Shown: piece by piece, positions 43,588 to 51,600 of the stretch
Layout: every line of letters begins with the position of its first letter
Position numbering within the stretch: position 1 is the first letter of the stretch
Notes under the pieces: generated by a model
What the model was told of the DNA's origin: nothing
The model's input: the letters and a program-made list of their open reading frames with translations, nothing else
Database searches by the model: none
Source of the DNA: Synechococcus sp. WH 5701
GTDB taxonomy: Bacteria; Cyanobacteriota; Cyanobacteriia; PCC-6307; Cyanobiaceae
Length of the DNA stretch: 64,000 nucleotides
NCBI RefSeq assembly: GCF_000153045.1
Contig: NZ_CH724159.1
Location: 598,169-662,168, forward strand
Direction of reading: 5' to 3'
Program-made: the position numbers and the translations under genes

Positions 43588-44181
43588 CTAACGGCCGTAG
43601 AGGGCGGTGAAGGAGGCCATGCCCAGGCTCTGGCTGTTGACCATGAAGCCCACCAGGGCCGCCGAAGGGTCGGGCGGCAGCTCAAGGCGCTTCACCTTGA
43701 GGGCGTGCAGGGTGAAGGTGTAGCGGTGGGGGGCGTTGCCCACCGGCGGGCATGGCCCGCCCCAGCCGGGGCTGCCGTAGTCGGTGCGGATCTGGCGGGC
43801 GCCTTGGGGAAGACCCATGCCGTCAGCGCGGCCCGCGCCCGCCAGCAGCTTGGAGCTGCTGGCGGGGATGTCCACCACCAGCCAGTGCCACCAACCGCTG
43901 CCTCCTGTGGGGGCATCGCTGTCGTGCACCAGCAGGGCGAAGCTCTGGGTCTGGGGCGGGGCCTGACTCCAGCTCAGTGCCGGGGAGATGTTCTCCCCGG
44001 TGCAGCCGAAGCCGTTGAACACGTGCTTTGCGGCGATGGTGCCGTTGGCCTTGATCTCGGGGCTGATCAGGCTGAAGCTCTCCGAGCGGGCCATGGCTCC
44101 CAGGTTGGTGACCACGACGGCCAGAAGGGCGGTGGCGGCTCCTTTGATGCGGAAGGAGCGTCTCGAGGGCGACGTCATCAA
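43588..44181 (-). CDS. YbhB/YbcL (PEBP)-family protein, exported
   Basis: 197 residues. An N-terminal signal (KGAATALLAVVVTNLGAMA) precedes a PEBP fold: FNGFGCTGENISPALSWSQAPPQTQSFALLVHDSDAPTG, WWHWLVVDIP, and YGSPGWGGPCPPVGNAPHRYTFTLHAL with the anion-binding Asp-x-Asp-Ala-Pro and His. Bacterial members are periplasmic or cytosolic, function unsettled. The stop is immediately next to the stop of the hli gene. Confidence 0.92.
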   Translation of the reverse strand: MMTSPSRRSFRIKGAATALLAVVVTNLGAMARSESFSLISPEIKANGTIAAKHVFNGFGCTGENISPALSWSQAPPQTQSFALLVHDSDAPTGGSGWWHWLVVDIPASSSKLLAGAGRADGMGLPQGARQIRTDYGSPGWGGPCPPVGNAPHRYTFTLHALKVKRLELPPDPSAALVGFMVNSQSLGMASFTALYGR

Positions 44182-44231
44182 GGGGTTGTGTTGTTGGCCT
44201 GAGGGTATGCGGCTGATGCTCAGGGACTGGA

Positions 44232-44759
44232 TCAGAGGCAGCCCTGGACGGAGATGCGGTAGCTGAACCCCAGGGCGCCGGGGTCCTTGCTGGCTCCCAC
44301 CTTGAAGTTCATCTGGCTGGCCTGCTTGCCCTCGATGGCTGGGAATGGGCCGAACATGCGGCCGGTGCCGATCGGAGGATTCATCGTTTCATTCACTACT
44401 TGAAGCGAGCTGCCATCGCTGAATTTCATGAAGGCCTCCACGGGGTACTTGGCACCGGCGTCGGAGGAGTTGGCGGTGAAGAAGAACTTGAAGCTGGTGA
44501 AGGGCTTGTCGACGATGAAATCAGTGTTCCAGTTCGACTTGCCGAACAGCTTGCCCCGTCCCACCGACTTGGCCACGATCGGGCTCATGCCGTTGCCCCC
44601 GATCGGGTTGAGGAAGGTACAACGGGGCTCGGCCTGGGCCAGGCCAGCGGCAGGCCAGCCCAGCAGCAGGCCGCCGGCGACCGCCAGACCAAGGCCAGCG
44701 ATCCGACGGCCTGAAAATGGCTGAAATGGCTCAACCGTTGTCTCTTTGGTCTTGGTCAT
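44232..44759 (-). CDS. Secreted protein, unknown
   Basis: 175 residues from the ATG at 44759. A signal peptide with a long n-region ends near AAGLAQAEP. The mature part is a small beta-rich domain: CTFLNPIGGNGMSPIVAKSVG, NWNTDFIVDKPFTSFKFFFTA, VEAFMKFSDGSSLQVVNE and LGFSYRISVQGCL, with two cysteines at its ends that could form a disulphide. No named family that I recognise. Possibly a periplasmic or extracellular binding protein. Confidence 0.65.
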   Translation of the reverse strand: MTKTKETTVEPFQPFSGRRIAGLGLAVAGGLLLGWPAAGLAQAEPRCTFLNPIGGNGMSPIVAKSVGRGKLFGKSNWNTDFIVDKPFTSFKFFFTANSSDAGAKYPVEAFMKFSDGSSLQVVNETMNPPIGTGRMFGPFPAIEGKQASQMNFKVGASKDPGALGFSYRISVQGCL

Positions 44760-45000
44760 GGTCAGAAGTCGTGTCCACCGGAAGCGATAGTCTGCCATTG
44801 CATGCCGTTCTTGTGGTGTAGATCAAATCTGGGACTCCAGATCATTGTGCCCTACTGGTACCAGTGCGTGGACCACCTTCGCCAAAATTGTGGGTCGGGA
44901 TGATCCAGGTCTTGCCATGTTCAATTGCTCTATACGATCAGGCGGCGTGGGACCTGCTGAAACGCAGGCCGCCGGCCACAGACCTCGCACTCCAATCTGA

Positions 45001-45204
45001 AATCTCAATCCGGTCAGTCGTCTGTACTACGCCGCGTCAACGGCGGTGTGCACGCCTTGTTCCAAATCGCAGGATGTCGGTCTGGCCCTTGGCGCCCAGG
45101 CGGGCGAGGCACGATTGTCCGAGGTGTTGCGGGAGGCTGGCTTCAGACGTGTTCGACGCGCCGCTGAAACGCCGTTCAACCTGATTCTCGAAGCACGCAA
45201 GTAA
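45001..45204 (+). pseudogene. C-terminal remnant of a class I SAM methyltransferase
   Basis: Open from an in-frame stop at 44998 with no start codon of the right kind. The translation reads LYYAASTAVCTPCSKSQDVG, then LALGAQAGEARLSEVL, REAGFRRVRRAAETPFNLIL, which is the characteristic end of a family of bacterial methyltransferases that act on small molecules. The catalytic N-terminal two-thirds is missing, and the upstream 44.8-45.0 kb shows no trace of it. Confidence 0.7.
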
Positions 45205-45235
45205 GGCAGCAGGGTGCTATAGAGGAGCGGCCCCA

Positions 45236-45622
45236 TCAACGGGGTGGCCCGTTATAGATCAACTCCTCCACCTCGCGGCCGTCCGGGGAGATCTTGATCT
45301 CCGTTTCCAGGGTGGGAGGCAGATCCCGCTCCTGCCAGGCGGGGGGGCCGCCCAGGAAGCGGAAGATGAAACCATCGCTGTCGTTGCTGACCAGACAGGG
45401 GTTGTCTGGGTCCGCGGTGGCGAACATGCAACTGGCGGGGCGGTAGGCCTCGAGCCCTCCGTTGATCTTCACGGCACGGGTGCGGGCCATGTTGATGGCG
45501 CGCACCGCTTCGACCGGCACGCGGTCCTGGGCCTGGATCGGCAACGTCGCGCACAGCAGGGCCGCAACACCACCGAGAACGAGGCGTTGGGAAAGGTTTT
45601 TGGCTTGGAGTTGCATGGACAT
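45236..45622 (-). CDS. Small secreted protein, unknown
   Basis: 128 residues. Signal peptide about 1-32 (LVLGGVAALLCATLPIQAQ). The mature part starts with a helix (PVEAVRAINMARTRAVKING) and contains two cysteines (ASCMFATA and DNPCLVS), then GFIFRFLGGPPAWQE and a hydrophilic beta strand. This looks like a conserved periplasmic protein of marine/freshwater Synechococcus, without assigned function. Confidence 0.65.
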   Translation of the reverse strand: MSMQLQAKNLSQRLVLGGVAALLCATLPIQAQDRVPVEAVRAINMARTRAVKINGGLEAYRPASCMFATADPDNPCLVSNDSDGFIFRFLGGPPAWQERDLPPTLETEIKISPDGREVEELIYNGPPR

Positions 45623-45818
45623 TCACAGCAGATGCACTTGCTCTAGGAACAGACCTCCGGCCTGGCAAGGTCGAAGGGCAAATTGTTCACCTCGAGCTGA
45701 TCCTCTTTCTGACGGGAGCTGGCATAGACACCAGCTGCTTTGCTAATGGAGTGCGCTGCTGTTCTCGTCATGGAGAGATCCCGTCGCCGCATCGACTGAT
45801 ACTGAGGCAATCTTTGTC

Positions 45819-46361
45819 TCAAGCCTCTTTCGTCTTTGAACTGGGTCTCGATCTGTCTTCTCTGACAACTGCTTTTTGCATGAATAAGTTGTTTGGAATT
45901 GAGAGCACGGATCCGTCTTCACCCTGTAAAATGATAAAGAATAGCCCAATATCGATGATCGTGCCTTCTACGGCAAATTCCACATCAAGAATTTTCACCT
46001 TATCGCCAATGCCGGCGGGATGAGCAAAGAAGATAATTGTCGTTGACGTAATATTTGACAAAATTGACCATTGCGCAAAGAAGGCGATTCCAAGAATTGT
46101 CAGCATTGATGATAAGAAGAAGATCAACTCAGATCGTTCAACGCCCCAGATTGAGAGAAAGCCGCCAACAATTATAAAGAAGAGTAGAAAGTCTAGGATC
46201 TTCACGATCACTGTGGTCCTGGGATTTCCGTATGAGTATTTTCGCTGAGCGGCTTTGATCGCGGCGACGATGATTCGTCTTGCCACGGCGGAGGCAAGCA
46301 AGACGGCAACTGTTTCAAGGATCTGTGTGCTGTACAATTCCATTTTATTTGAGTTGAGCAA
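45819..46361 (-). CDS. Small MscS-type mechanosensitive channel
   Basis: 180 residues. Three membrane segments (TVAVLLASAVARRIIVAAI, ILDFLLFFIIVGGFLSIWG, LIFFLSSMLTILGIAFFAQ) lead into the MscS pore/beta domain: QWSILSNITSTTIIFFAHPAGIGDKVKI and GTIIDIGLFFIIL, DGSVLSIPNNLFMQKAVV. It lacks the large C-terminal alpha/beta vestibule domain of full MscS, so it is a minimal form. The gene is markedly AT-richer than its neighbours, consistent with recent acquisition. Confidence 0.88.
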   Translation of the reverse strand: MLNSNKMELYSTQILETVAVLLASAVARRIIVAAIKAAQRKYSYGNPRTTVIVKILDFLLFFIIVGGFLSIWGVERSELIFFLSSMLTILGIAFFAQWSILSNITSTTIIFFAHPAGIGDKVKILDVEFAVEGTIIDIGLFFIILQGEDGSVLSIPNNLFMQKAVVREDRSRPSSKTKEA

Positions 46362-46661
46362 TTGATTTTAGGATTAGACTGCTGATCTGAGCTAGTTCTC
46401 TCTGTTCCCGACCTACTTTCGGGAAAGGTGATGACACCTCTGACGCAGAGTAAGCTGCCGGCCTGTCGCCTCTTCAAGGCTGATCATGGCAGGCCAATCG
46501 AGGTGCCTTCAGCCCTGCCCTCTGCCAGATAGATGCCAGAGGAAAGACCAGCTACAGCACAATCAGAAGAAACACCAAAGAGTGCCCCTGTCTCGATCAG
46601 GAGGTTCTAGAGCCCAGAGGGTTCGCCAGCGCGGTTGGACTCCTCCGGATGAGGCATGACC
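46362..46661. other. Intergenic region between MscS and MBL hydrolase genes
   Basis: About 300 bp, no gene seen. The stretch next to the MscS start is AT-rich and probably holds its promoter. Nothing else recognisable. Confidence 0.4.
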
Positions 46662-47570
46662 TCACACACCCTCCCAGATCACTGCGATCCAGCGGTCGCC
46701 CGTGAACAAACCCTTCCCCCAGCTCTCCTCCAGATCCACCAGGGGTTGAGCGGCTACAGCCTGCTCGGCACTCAATCCTTGCTGTTTCAGGGCTGACAGA
46801 CGCTTCCGGGAGGTGGCCAGCATGGTGCGATAGCTCTCCAACTCAGCTTTTCCCCCCACGACCCCATGCCCCGGGATGATGCGGGTCTCTGGTCCTGCAA
46901 GGGCAAGCACACGATCCACTCCGGCGATCGCCCCAGAGAGGCTGCCGCCATTGGCGGTGTCGATGAATGGGTACATGCCGTTGAACCACACATCACCGGT
47001 GTGAATCACGTCGGCTGTGTTGAAGTGCACGATGGCATCTCCGTCAGTGTGGGCGCCAGGCAGGTGCAACAGATCGATGGTCTCGTCATCGAGATGCAGC
47101 CGCAGAGTGTTCTCGAAGGTCAGCACCGGCAGGGCCTCGGGCGGAGCCGGCGGGGTCACCCTCTCGAAAGCCGGGATCCTGGAGCCCTCAGCCAGACGCT
47201 TGCGCACATTCTTCTGGGCCACGATCGTGGCGCCACTGCGGGCAAAGCCTGCGTTGCCGTCGGTGTGGTCGTGATGGAAGTGAGTGTTGATCAGCCAGGA
47301 CGGATCTGTGCCACCCAAAGACCTGACGGCCGCCCGCACCGGTGTGGCCAACCGGGCGAACTTGGCATCCACCAGCAGGGTGCCTTCCGAGCCGGTGAGC
47401 ACTCCGATATTTCCTCCCTCTCCCTTGATCATCGCCACGGAACCCCGCACAGGAGCGGCCCGGACCGTTCCGGGCTCAGCGCTTTGAGCAGCCAGCTGTG
47501 GATGACTGACCAGGCCGATCAGCAGAGCCACAAACAGGCCAAGCGCAAGCCGAACACGGGGACGAGGCAT
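46662..47570 (-). CDS. Exported MBL-fold metallo-hydrolase
   Basis: 302 residues from the ATG at 47570. A signal peptide (LALGLFVALLIGLVSHPQLAAQ) is followed by a metallo-beta-lactamase fold: LLVDAKFARLATPV, the zinc motif NTHFHHDHTDG, LHLPGAHTDGDAIVHF and DVIHTGDVWFNGMYPFID, and the late IIPGHGVVG. The motif set resembles SoxH/quinoprotein-relay type hydrolases and class B beta-lactamase relatives. Substrate unknown; location periplasmic. Confidence 0.88.
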   Translation of the reverse strand: MPRPRVRLALGLFVALLIGLVSHPQLAAQSAEPGTVRAAPVRGSVAMIKGEGGNIGVLTGSEGTLLVDAKFARLATPVRAAVRSLGGTDPSWLINTHFHHDHTDGNAGFARSGATIVAQKNVRKRLAEGSRIPAFERVTPPAPPEALPVLTFENTLRLHLDDETIDLLHLPGAHTDGDAIVHFNTADVIHTGDVWFNGMYPFIDTANGGSLSGAIAGVDRVLALAGPETRIIPGHGVVGGKAELESYRTMLATSRKRLSALKQQGLSAEQAVAAQPLVDLEESWGKGLFTGDRWIAVIWEGV

Positions 47571-47652
47571 GAATGAATCAAGCGTGATGAGGCGCATTAT
47601 CCAGAACCTTCGTGTGTTGTCTCACGTGATCATCCACCGATCAGCAGAACCA

Positions 47653-48429
47653 TCAGCTGAGCAATGGATCCAGGAAGCTGAGCGGCCTTGCCATGGTCGC
47701 CGAAAAGCCGAGGATGCCGCGGTCCCGGTAGCTGTAGAGCAGCGTGTCGTCGGTGTCCAGCAGGAAGGTGCCGCCCCGCTGGGTGAGGAAGTCGTTGCGC
47801 GACACGTAGGTGCTCCAGTGGCCCAGCACTTCCGTCATGTTGCGCAGGCGCACCGTAGCCAGCTCGAAGGGTCGCTGGAACCCGGTCCCGCCTGCTCTGG
47901 CGAAGAACGACCCCTTGATCGGCGGCAGGGGTCCCGCCTGGATGGTCTCCTCGTCGGCGATCCGCTGGGGAGCGCTGCGATCACCTGTGTAGCCACGCAG
48001 CACCTCGGCCAGGGTGCCGGGGGACCCGATGCCGGCGCACATCAGCAGCAGGTTCGGCCACGGCCCGCCGATCTGCTGGAGCCCCTCGTAGAGCCCCAGG
48101 GCCCGATGTAGCTGGGGTTCGGCGTCCACCTCGAGGCATTCGAGTGGAAACCCCGTGAAGGCGTAGAAGCGCTGGCGGCCCGCCTCGTCGCCGATACCGA
48201 TCGCCAGCACGGCGATGCCGGCAGACTCCAGCTTCGGCAGGACCGGCACCAGGGCCTGGGCGTATTCGAGGCTGTCGAAATCCCCCAGCTGGCTGAGCAG
48301 CAGCACGAGTCGGCGCTGGCCACGCCCCATCCCGTCTACTCCCGTCAGCCGCTCAAGCAGGGGAGCAGGTGCAGGCGGGCATGCCTCGCTGCCGGCTGGA
48401 TCGGCGGTCGTGGGATCGGAGCTGGGCAC
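47653..48429 (-). CDS. Peroxiredoxin-fold protein without peroxidatic cysteine
   Basis: 258 residues from a GTG at 48429; a TTG at 48447 would overlap the photolyase stop by four bases. The AhpC/TSA-like thioredoxin fold is seen (RLVLLLSQLGDFDSLEYAQALVPVLPKLESAGIAVLAIGIGDEAGRQ, ALGLYEGLQQIG, GGTFLLDTDDTLLYSYRDRGILGFS). At the place where the peroxidatic CxxC/PxxxTxxC would be, there is GDFDSLEY with no cysteine, so thiol peroxidase activity is unlikely. This cysteine-less branch is common in cyanobacteria, role unknown. It follows the photolyase with little or no gap. Confidence 0.78.
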   Translation of the reverse strand: MPSSDPTTADPAGSEACPPAPAPLLERLTGVDGMGRGQRRLVLLLSQLGDFDSLEYAQALVPVLPKLESAGIAVLAIGIGDEAGRQRFYAFTGFPLECLEVDAEPQLHRALGLYEGLQQIGGPWPNLLLMCAGIGSPGTLAEVLRGYTGDRSAPQRIADEETIQAGPLPPIKGSFFARAGGTGFQRPFELATVRLRNMTEVLGHWSTYVSRNDFLTQRGGTFLLDTDDTLLYSYRDRGILGFSATMARPLSFLDPLLS

Positions 48430-48443
48430 AGGGAACGCGACGG

Positions 48444-49958
48444 TCAAGGCAGGACCATGGTGGCGCGCTCCAGAAACGCCTCGGCGCTGGAGCTCAATGC
48501 ATCCCGCCGCTGCGGGTCCATCCGATCCAGCAGGCGCACCATCATCGAGAGGCGGGGGTTGGCCTGGAAGAAGGCGCGGTGGCCGTTGATGAAGCGCCAG
48601 TAGAGGCCGTCCCAGATCTCGCACCAGGGTCCGCGCTTGAAATCTCCCATCTTGAGGATGTAGTTGGAGCCGCAGATGTAGGGCTTGGTGGCAAAGATGC
48701 CGCCGTCACTCATCTGGCCCATGCCGTAGACGTTCGGACCCATCACCCACTCATAGGAATCCAGGTAGCGCTCCATGAACCAGCGCTGCACTTCTGCTGG
48801 GTGGATCTCGCAGAGCAGCATCAGGTTGCTGATCACCATCAGCCGCTCGATGTGGTGGTTGTAGCCCGTGCGGTTCAGCCGCTCGATCGCCGCATCCAGC
48901 GGAGGCAGGCCGGTGCTGCCGTCGGTCCAGCAGGGCGCCAGCCGGCGCCGGTGGTTCCAGAAGTTGCGGCTGGCCTGGGTCTCGCCATGCACGCGATCGA
49001 TGCCGCGCACGAACTCACGCCAGCCGATCACCTGGCGCAGGAACCCCTCCAGCGAGGCGATCGGCACCGGCTGTTCACCGTTCTGCCGTCGCTGCACGTG
49101 GGCCAGGGTGGCCTCGATCACTCCAGCTGGACTGAGTAGACCGATGTTGAGCAGGGGAGAGAGCAGCGAATGGTGCAGGGTGCCCAGACGCGCACTCAGA
49201 GCGTCCTCGTAGGGGCCGAATCCCTCGAGCCGGTCCTGGAGAAACCGCTGCAGCCAGGCGTCGGCCCCGGCGTGATCGAAAGGAATCCAGAGTTCCCCCA
49301 GCACTCCGGGGTGGGCGGCGAAGTGGCTGGTGATCAGCTGCCGCACCGCCGGTTCATGGGGGCTGGCCGTCACAGCCGGCAGGGTCGGCTCCTGGTAGCC
49401 CTTCGGCAGTCGGCGGCGGTTCTCGGCGTCGAAGCTCCAGCGGCCACCGCTGGGGGTCCCGTCGGCTTCGAGCAGCAGCCCCAGGCGCCGGCGCTGCCGC
49501 TCGTAGAAGGTCTTCATGAAGGGGCGGCGACGTCCTTCGAACCAGGCCCGACTCTCGGCAACGGATTCAAGGAATGCGGGTGAGGGCAGCACGGTCAGCC
49601 GCACCAGGTGCTTCCGGCAGAAGCGATGCAGCCTCTGCTCGAATCTGCGGTCGGCGATCTCCGCCACCTGCAGCTCCCCGCCTTCGCCCAGCTCCGCCGC
49701 CAGCCGCTCCCAGAACGAAACACCCGCCGAAGCCGCCAGCTCGAAATAGCGCACCGCCAGCCCCCGCTCGACCAGGGCGTCGCGGAAGCTGCGCATCGCC
49801 ACGAAGGTGTGGAGCAGGCGCAGCTGGTGGTACCGGTAGGTGGAGGCCACCGCAAGGTCTTCGATCATCAGCACTCGGCTCCCGGCAGCGAGCTGCAGCG
49901 GTGAGGGGGGGAACCACTCGCGGTGCAGCTGATCGCCGAGGATCAGGGTCAGGACCAT
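48444..49958 (-). CDS. Iron-sulfur cryptochrome/photolyase-type protein (FeS-BCP family)
   Basis: 504 residues. N-terminus MVLTLILGDQL is the FeS-type photolyase pattern. The FAD-binding domain contains GWREFVRGI, RTGYNHHIERLMVISNLMLL and the substrate-side YEWVMGPNVYGMGQMSDGG. Four cysteines that would bind the [4Fe-4S] cluster are in APCW, LLCEIHP, YICGSN and WCEIWDGLYW. The family repairs UV (6-4) photoproducts or senses light. It lies immediately upstream of the cysteine-less peroxiredoxin-like gene, same strand. Confidence 0.93.
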   Translation of the reverse strand: MVLTLILGDQLHREWFPPSPLQLAAGSRVLMIEDLAVASTYRYHQLRLLHTFVAMRSFRDALVERGLAVRYFELAASAGVSFWERLAAELGEGGELQVAEIADRRFEQRLHRFCRKHLVRLTVLPSPAFLESVAESRAWFEGRRRPFMKTFYERQRRRLGLLLEADGTPSGGRWSFDAENRRRLPKGYQEPTLPAVTASPHEPAVRQLITSHFAAHPGVLGELWIPFDHAGADAWLQRFLQDRLEGFGPYEDALSARLGTLHHSLLSPLLNIGLLSPAGVIEATLAHVQRRQNGEQPVPIASLEGFLRQVIGWREFVRGIDRVHGETQASRNFWNHRRRLAPCWTDGSTGLPPLDAAIERLNRTGYNHHIERLMVISNLMLLCEIHPAEVQRWFMERYLDSYEWVMGPNVYGMGQMSDGGIFATKPYICGSNYILKMGDFKRGPWCEIWDGLYWRFINGHRAFFQANPRLSMMVRLLDRMDPQRRDALSSSAEAFLERATMVLP

Positions 49959-50093
49959 CGCTGGCGGTGCATCTGCTGGAGGTCATAGCGGCGCACCTGA
50001 CGGTCCAGATCCAAGCGGAGCGGCAGGCCTCCAAAGCTGAGCGCACTGGAGCCCGTCATGATGAGCGACGGATCCGAGCTGAGGCGTCCAACG

Positions 50094-50340
50094 ATGAGAA
50101 TTGACCACACCCTGCGGCGTCGTCCCCTCAGGTCGGCCGTTGCCCTGCTTGAAACCGTCCGCGATCCGGCCACGGTGGTGGTGAAGGGTCTGCCGGTGAT
50201 GGAGATTCTCAACGACTCACCGCTCGGGGAGATCCCGCGCAGCCGGCTTCTGCAGGATCCCAGCCTGGTGGCACTCGCCGCTGAGCGCTGTCAGGGGGAG
50301 TGGCCGCAACCCGAACGCCTGCGTGCCATGCCGCCAGGAA
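50094..50340 (+). pseudogene. Truncated COQ4-like gene fragment
   Basis: From the ATG at 50094 about 80 residues read TLRRRPLRSAVALLETVRD, VMEILNDSPLGEIPRSRLLQ and LVALAAERCQGEWPQPERLR, ending AMPPG. That matches the N-terminal part of a COQ4-family protein up to the conserved MPPGSLG block. Just past AMPPG the reading changes to transposase-like sequence, and the HDxxH catalytic part is missing. Family assignment is by pattern and not certain. Confidence 0.45.
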
Positions 50341-50347
50341 TCCCTAG

Positions 50348-50610
50348 ATGGTGGTTGACCAGTGGCCTGGAAGCGCCAAGATCATCGCCGTGCGCAACCA
50401 GAGCATCCGCAACGGCAGGGCAGCAGACGGGACCCGATACTGCTTAACGAGTCTGCGCACCAGCATCAAGCCCCCTGCTGCTCAGCCTGAACATCAACGC
50501 CCTGCGGCTGGAGGGGATCTGGTCGATGGCTGAGGGCATGACTGGCCTACGACATCATGGGGCTGATAAGGCTGCTGGGCTGGCGGCGAGAGCCGGCCAC
50601 AACCTTCCAG
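50348..50610 (+). mobile_element. Degenerate ISAs1-like transposase remnant
   Basis: Two short pieces in different frames resemble the C-terminal half of ISAs1-type transposases: VVDQWPGSAKIIAVRNQS, GTRYCLTSL, then LSLNINALRLEGIWSMAEGM and HDIMGL-like YDIMGLIRLLGW. Stops and frame changes separate them; no terminal repeats are found. It truncates the COQ4-like fragment. Confidence 0.45.
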
Positions 50611-50669
50611 TCAGGATAGCTTCTGTAGGACCTTCCCAAACTGAAGATGCAGGTTCCATCTGCTCTCAA

Positions 50670-51311
50670 TCACGGAGATACCCTCACAGAGATATCGATG
50701 TCTCGGATCGGGGCGGTAACCCAGTCGAACCCCGTCCCGGGCCCGTTCCGGAACACGTAGAGTTCTACATGAGGGGCGGAATTGTAGCCAGTACTCGTAC
50801 GTATCAGGTTTGCCATGAAGTTACTTGAATCCGGTAACTTCACCGAGTCGAAAGTGTTGTTGGTGTATCGGGTTTGGATATAGAGTTTTCCTAAATCGCC
50901 GAACGGAAGGCCGGGCAGTGCGCGGGGTTCAATGTTGAAGCCAAGAAAATCATTGTAGAATGCACCTAGTGGCTGGTCTCCAACAGCCATGAGCCCAAGC
51001 ACTCCGCCGGCTCCGAATGTGCTTCCTGGTGCGCTCGCCGTTTTCCCACCGATCTCGAATTTCACCTGATCAGGGGTATGGCTGTGGGTGGTGCTGGACG
51101 TGTTGGGGTATTGCGGGGAGTCGATCTCCATCATTAAATAGAGCGTTTCGCTGCTTCCAAGGCCGGCACGACTCAGTATCGCCGGATCGACGCCACTGAA
51201 ATCGATTTCTGCCTTCACTTCATATCGGTAAGTATCTGCTTTTGCGGTATTTGCTCCGACCGTCAGGAGAAATGCAGTGGTAACGGTGGAAAGTGCTTTG
51301 GTAAAATTCAT
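50670..51311 (-). CDS. Secreted protein, unknown
   Basis: 213 residues. A signal peptide (STVTTAFLLTVGANTAKAD) is followed by a beta-rich mature region: YRYEVKAEIDFSGVDPAIL, LYLMMEIDSPQYPNTSSTTH, GGVLGLMAVGDQPLGAFYND and GFDWVTAPIRDIDISVRV. It has no PEP-CTERM or other sorting tail. The composition is AT-richer than the core genes, suggesting acquisition. The family is not recognised; the pattern is reminiscent of cyanobacterial exported proteins that carry one beta sandwich. Confidence 0.6.
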   Translation of the reverse strand: MNFTKALSTVTTAFLLTVGANTAKADTYRYEVKAEIDFSGVDPAILSRAGLGSSETLYLMMEIDSPQYPNTSSTTHSHTPDQVKFEIGGKTASAPGSTFGAGGVLGLMAVGDQPLGAFYNDFLGFNIEPRALPGLPFGDLGKLYIQTRYTNNTFDSVKLPDSSNFMANLIRTSTGYNSAPHVELYVFRNGPGTGFDWVTAPIRDIDISVRVSP

Positions 51312-51500
51312 GTCATAGTCTCTTTTGAAAGTAGGCTGGAGGCGTACAAAGACATCTCAGAAGCGCTTCTTCATGCCATTGAAGTGCCGAGGTTCGGGAT
51401 TGCCAGACAGGCGAAAGGGAAACTCAACCGCTACTACCTAGATTGAATATTAGCTGGGGATCGACGATCAGTCAATGCGACACCCGGAAGCTCAGCGGCC

Positions 51501-51600
51501 TTAAGGAACCTCTGATCAAGACGCCTTAAGGAACCTCTGATCAAGACGCCTTAAGGAACCTCTGATCAAGACGCCTTAAGGAACCTCTGATCAAGACGCC
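51501..51600. repeat. Four tandem copies of the 25-bp IS5 left end
   Basis: The unit TTAA + GGAACCTCTGATCAAGACGCC repeats exactly four times (51501, 51526, 51551, 51576). The last copy is the true left end of IS5 copy B, which continues TTAATCCG. Each unit is a target-type TTAA followed by the first 21 bases of the element. Copy A has a single unit at this place. Confidence 0.95.
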
